Assembly: GCA_963513935.1 (NCBI GenBank) | Contig: OY740767.1 | Location: forward strand, 152,588,431 to 152,652,430 | Source: Aphrophora alni | Taxonomy: Eukaryota; Arthropoda; Insecta; Hemiptera; Aphrophoridae | DNA length: 64,000 bases | Direction: 5' to 3' | In this document: positions 62,980 through 64,000 of the stretch, piece by piece | How the letters are laid out: the number at the start of each line of letters is the position of its first letter | Numbering within the stretch: the stretch's first letter is position 1 | Notes under the pieces: model-generated | Told to the model about the DNA's origin: nothing | Databases searched by the model: none | The model's input: only the letters and a program-made list of their open reading frames with translations | Program-made: the position numbers and the translations under genes

Positions 62980-64000
62980 ATCTGGTACATTTTCTATGAA
63001 TTGAAGTCCATGATAATCATTTCAGATGCTGTGAACATTTGTTTTTTTGGTGATGACTTAGGAAATTCTATTTCTTCTATCTGATGGTCTTCATCTTTAT
63101 CTTCAACGTCATCTTCAGTATTTGTGATTGAATTTAAAATGTCATCATGTGTTGGATATTCTACTACAAAAATTTCTTTATCTATCATTAAAAAATTATT
63201 GAGTCAAACATTATTTTTCATCATGCCTGCTAAATGTAACTGGTCCCAACATTTCTCAATTGCAGCAGTACATTAACTTCTTTCACAGCAGTTTTTTAAG
63301 AAAGGCCCGCTTTTATAAAACAATTTTTTGTTGTTGATTCTGATTTTGCCATAACTTTGTGATTTCTGATATAGGTTTGTTATATTATAATGCAAAAATA
63401 AGTCTTTGAGAATCTGTTTTCGATTTAAGAGTCTTCAGTCTTCATAATGTCTTGCTCCATTGGTTTAAGTTTCGATGTGGTATTTCGAGAGGAGGAACCA
63501 GCTTGACGTTCACTAACTTTTTTGCGACAGAAGAAGGATGTGCAGGATTATTGTCAAGGAAAAGAGCTTTTCTCTTTTGCTTTATCATTTTGTAATCATA
63601 GTCAACGTCTAACAACTTCAGAAATATCTTGGTGTTTGTTTTTTCCAATGACCAGAATTTTAATTTTTTATTTTCCGGACATATTGGCACAGAGGACAAC
63701 AGTAATTCATTGTTTGTTATTTTTACCTTCATAGCATTTATCGTCTTTAAATGTATGTGTCTTATTTGATAGATTTTTTTAAAAAAGAAGCCGTTTTCAT
63801 CCATATTAAAAACATTAACACTTTCATATTCTTTTAAAATTTTATTTTCCACTGGCTGCAATCTGCTTCAGATGCACTTCCGATTTCTCCTAAAACTACC
63901 ATTTCTTTAATATTATGATATTTCTTAAATTTGTCTAGCCAACCTTATCTTGCTTCGATCTCTGCATGGTCTAATTTTTTTGCATATTCCATTGTCTTTT
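62980..64000 (-). pseudogene. Pogo/Tigger-type transposase relic, cut by window edge
   Basis: Minus-strand frame 63861-63442 has VFNMDENGFFFK (first catalytic Asp box, normally NxDExGxxxK), KKLKFWSLEKTNTKIF (normally KLPLxVIGKSxxPRxF) and KRKALFLDNNPAHPS (second Asp box, LLLDNxxAH), then KLVPPLEIPHRNLNQ (normally VxFLPPNTTSxxQPxDxG). 63188-62994 resembles the acidic C-terminal tail (THDDILNSITNTEDDVEDKDE). The third catalytic Asp box is degraded, and stops separate the parts. It continues beyond position 64000. Confidence 0.8.

Overview
The window is eukaryotic nuclear DNA: introns with GT-AG borders, a polyadenylation signal, very AT-rich sequence, long introns, and a dense load of typical arthropod transposons (mariner, IS630/Tc1-like, piggyBac, pogo, hAT, BEL/Pao, Ty1/copia, several LINE lineages). 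An insect with a large repeat-rich genome is the best reading; I cannot name the species or order. No prokaryotic genes, CRISPR array, rRNA or complete tRNA were seen.

The one well-supported host gene runs on the + strand from before position 1 to a stop codon at 37723-37725. Eight exons (198-447, 8518-8762, 10477-10691, 16195-16262, 16813-16921, 22705-22769, 26577-26700, 35703-37725) have GT-AG borders and fully compatible codon phases. Their lengths sum to 3099 nt, exactly 1033 codons with the stop. A further partial exon probably ends at position 28. The protein has two matrin/U1-like zinc-finger modules, a basic linker, an acidic helical region, an Arg/Ser-rich tract built from a 21-bp coding minisatellite, and a helical C-terminus. 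It is probably a nuclear RNA-related protein. Introns are filled with transposon relics.

Layout of repeats: 0-3 kb, a small MITE and a BEL/Pao integrase fragment; 6-8.3 kb, a hAT relic; 9-12 kb, LINE relics and a TTAA-bounded piggyBac MITE; 13-14.3 kb, a mariner with both ends; 15.3-16 kb, a second piggyBac MITE; 17.3-18.3 kb, diverged tandem repeats; 20-25 kb, unclassified repeats; 28.5-29.1 kb, a pogo-like MITE; 29.5-32.6 kb, a tandem array of about 165-bp units split by a LINE fragment; 33-35 kb, an R1-like LINE relic.

Downstream of the gene (38-64 kb) no complete host gene is visible. There are piggyBac and LINE pieces, an IS630/Tc1-like element with long inverted repeats, a large fold-back element whose two arms each carry a hammerhead-ribozyme-like motif, further inverted-repeat elements, a second IS630-like relic, an orphan RG-rich exon (54296-54434), a tandem array of about 176-bp units split by a Ty1/copia element with an internal deletion, and mariner and pogo/Tigger relics at the right edge. 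The fold-back element with paired hammerhead-like folds is the most unusual signal.
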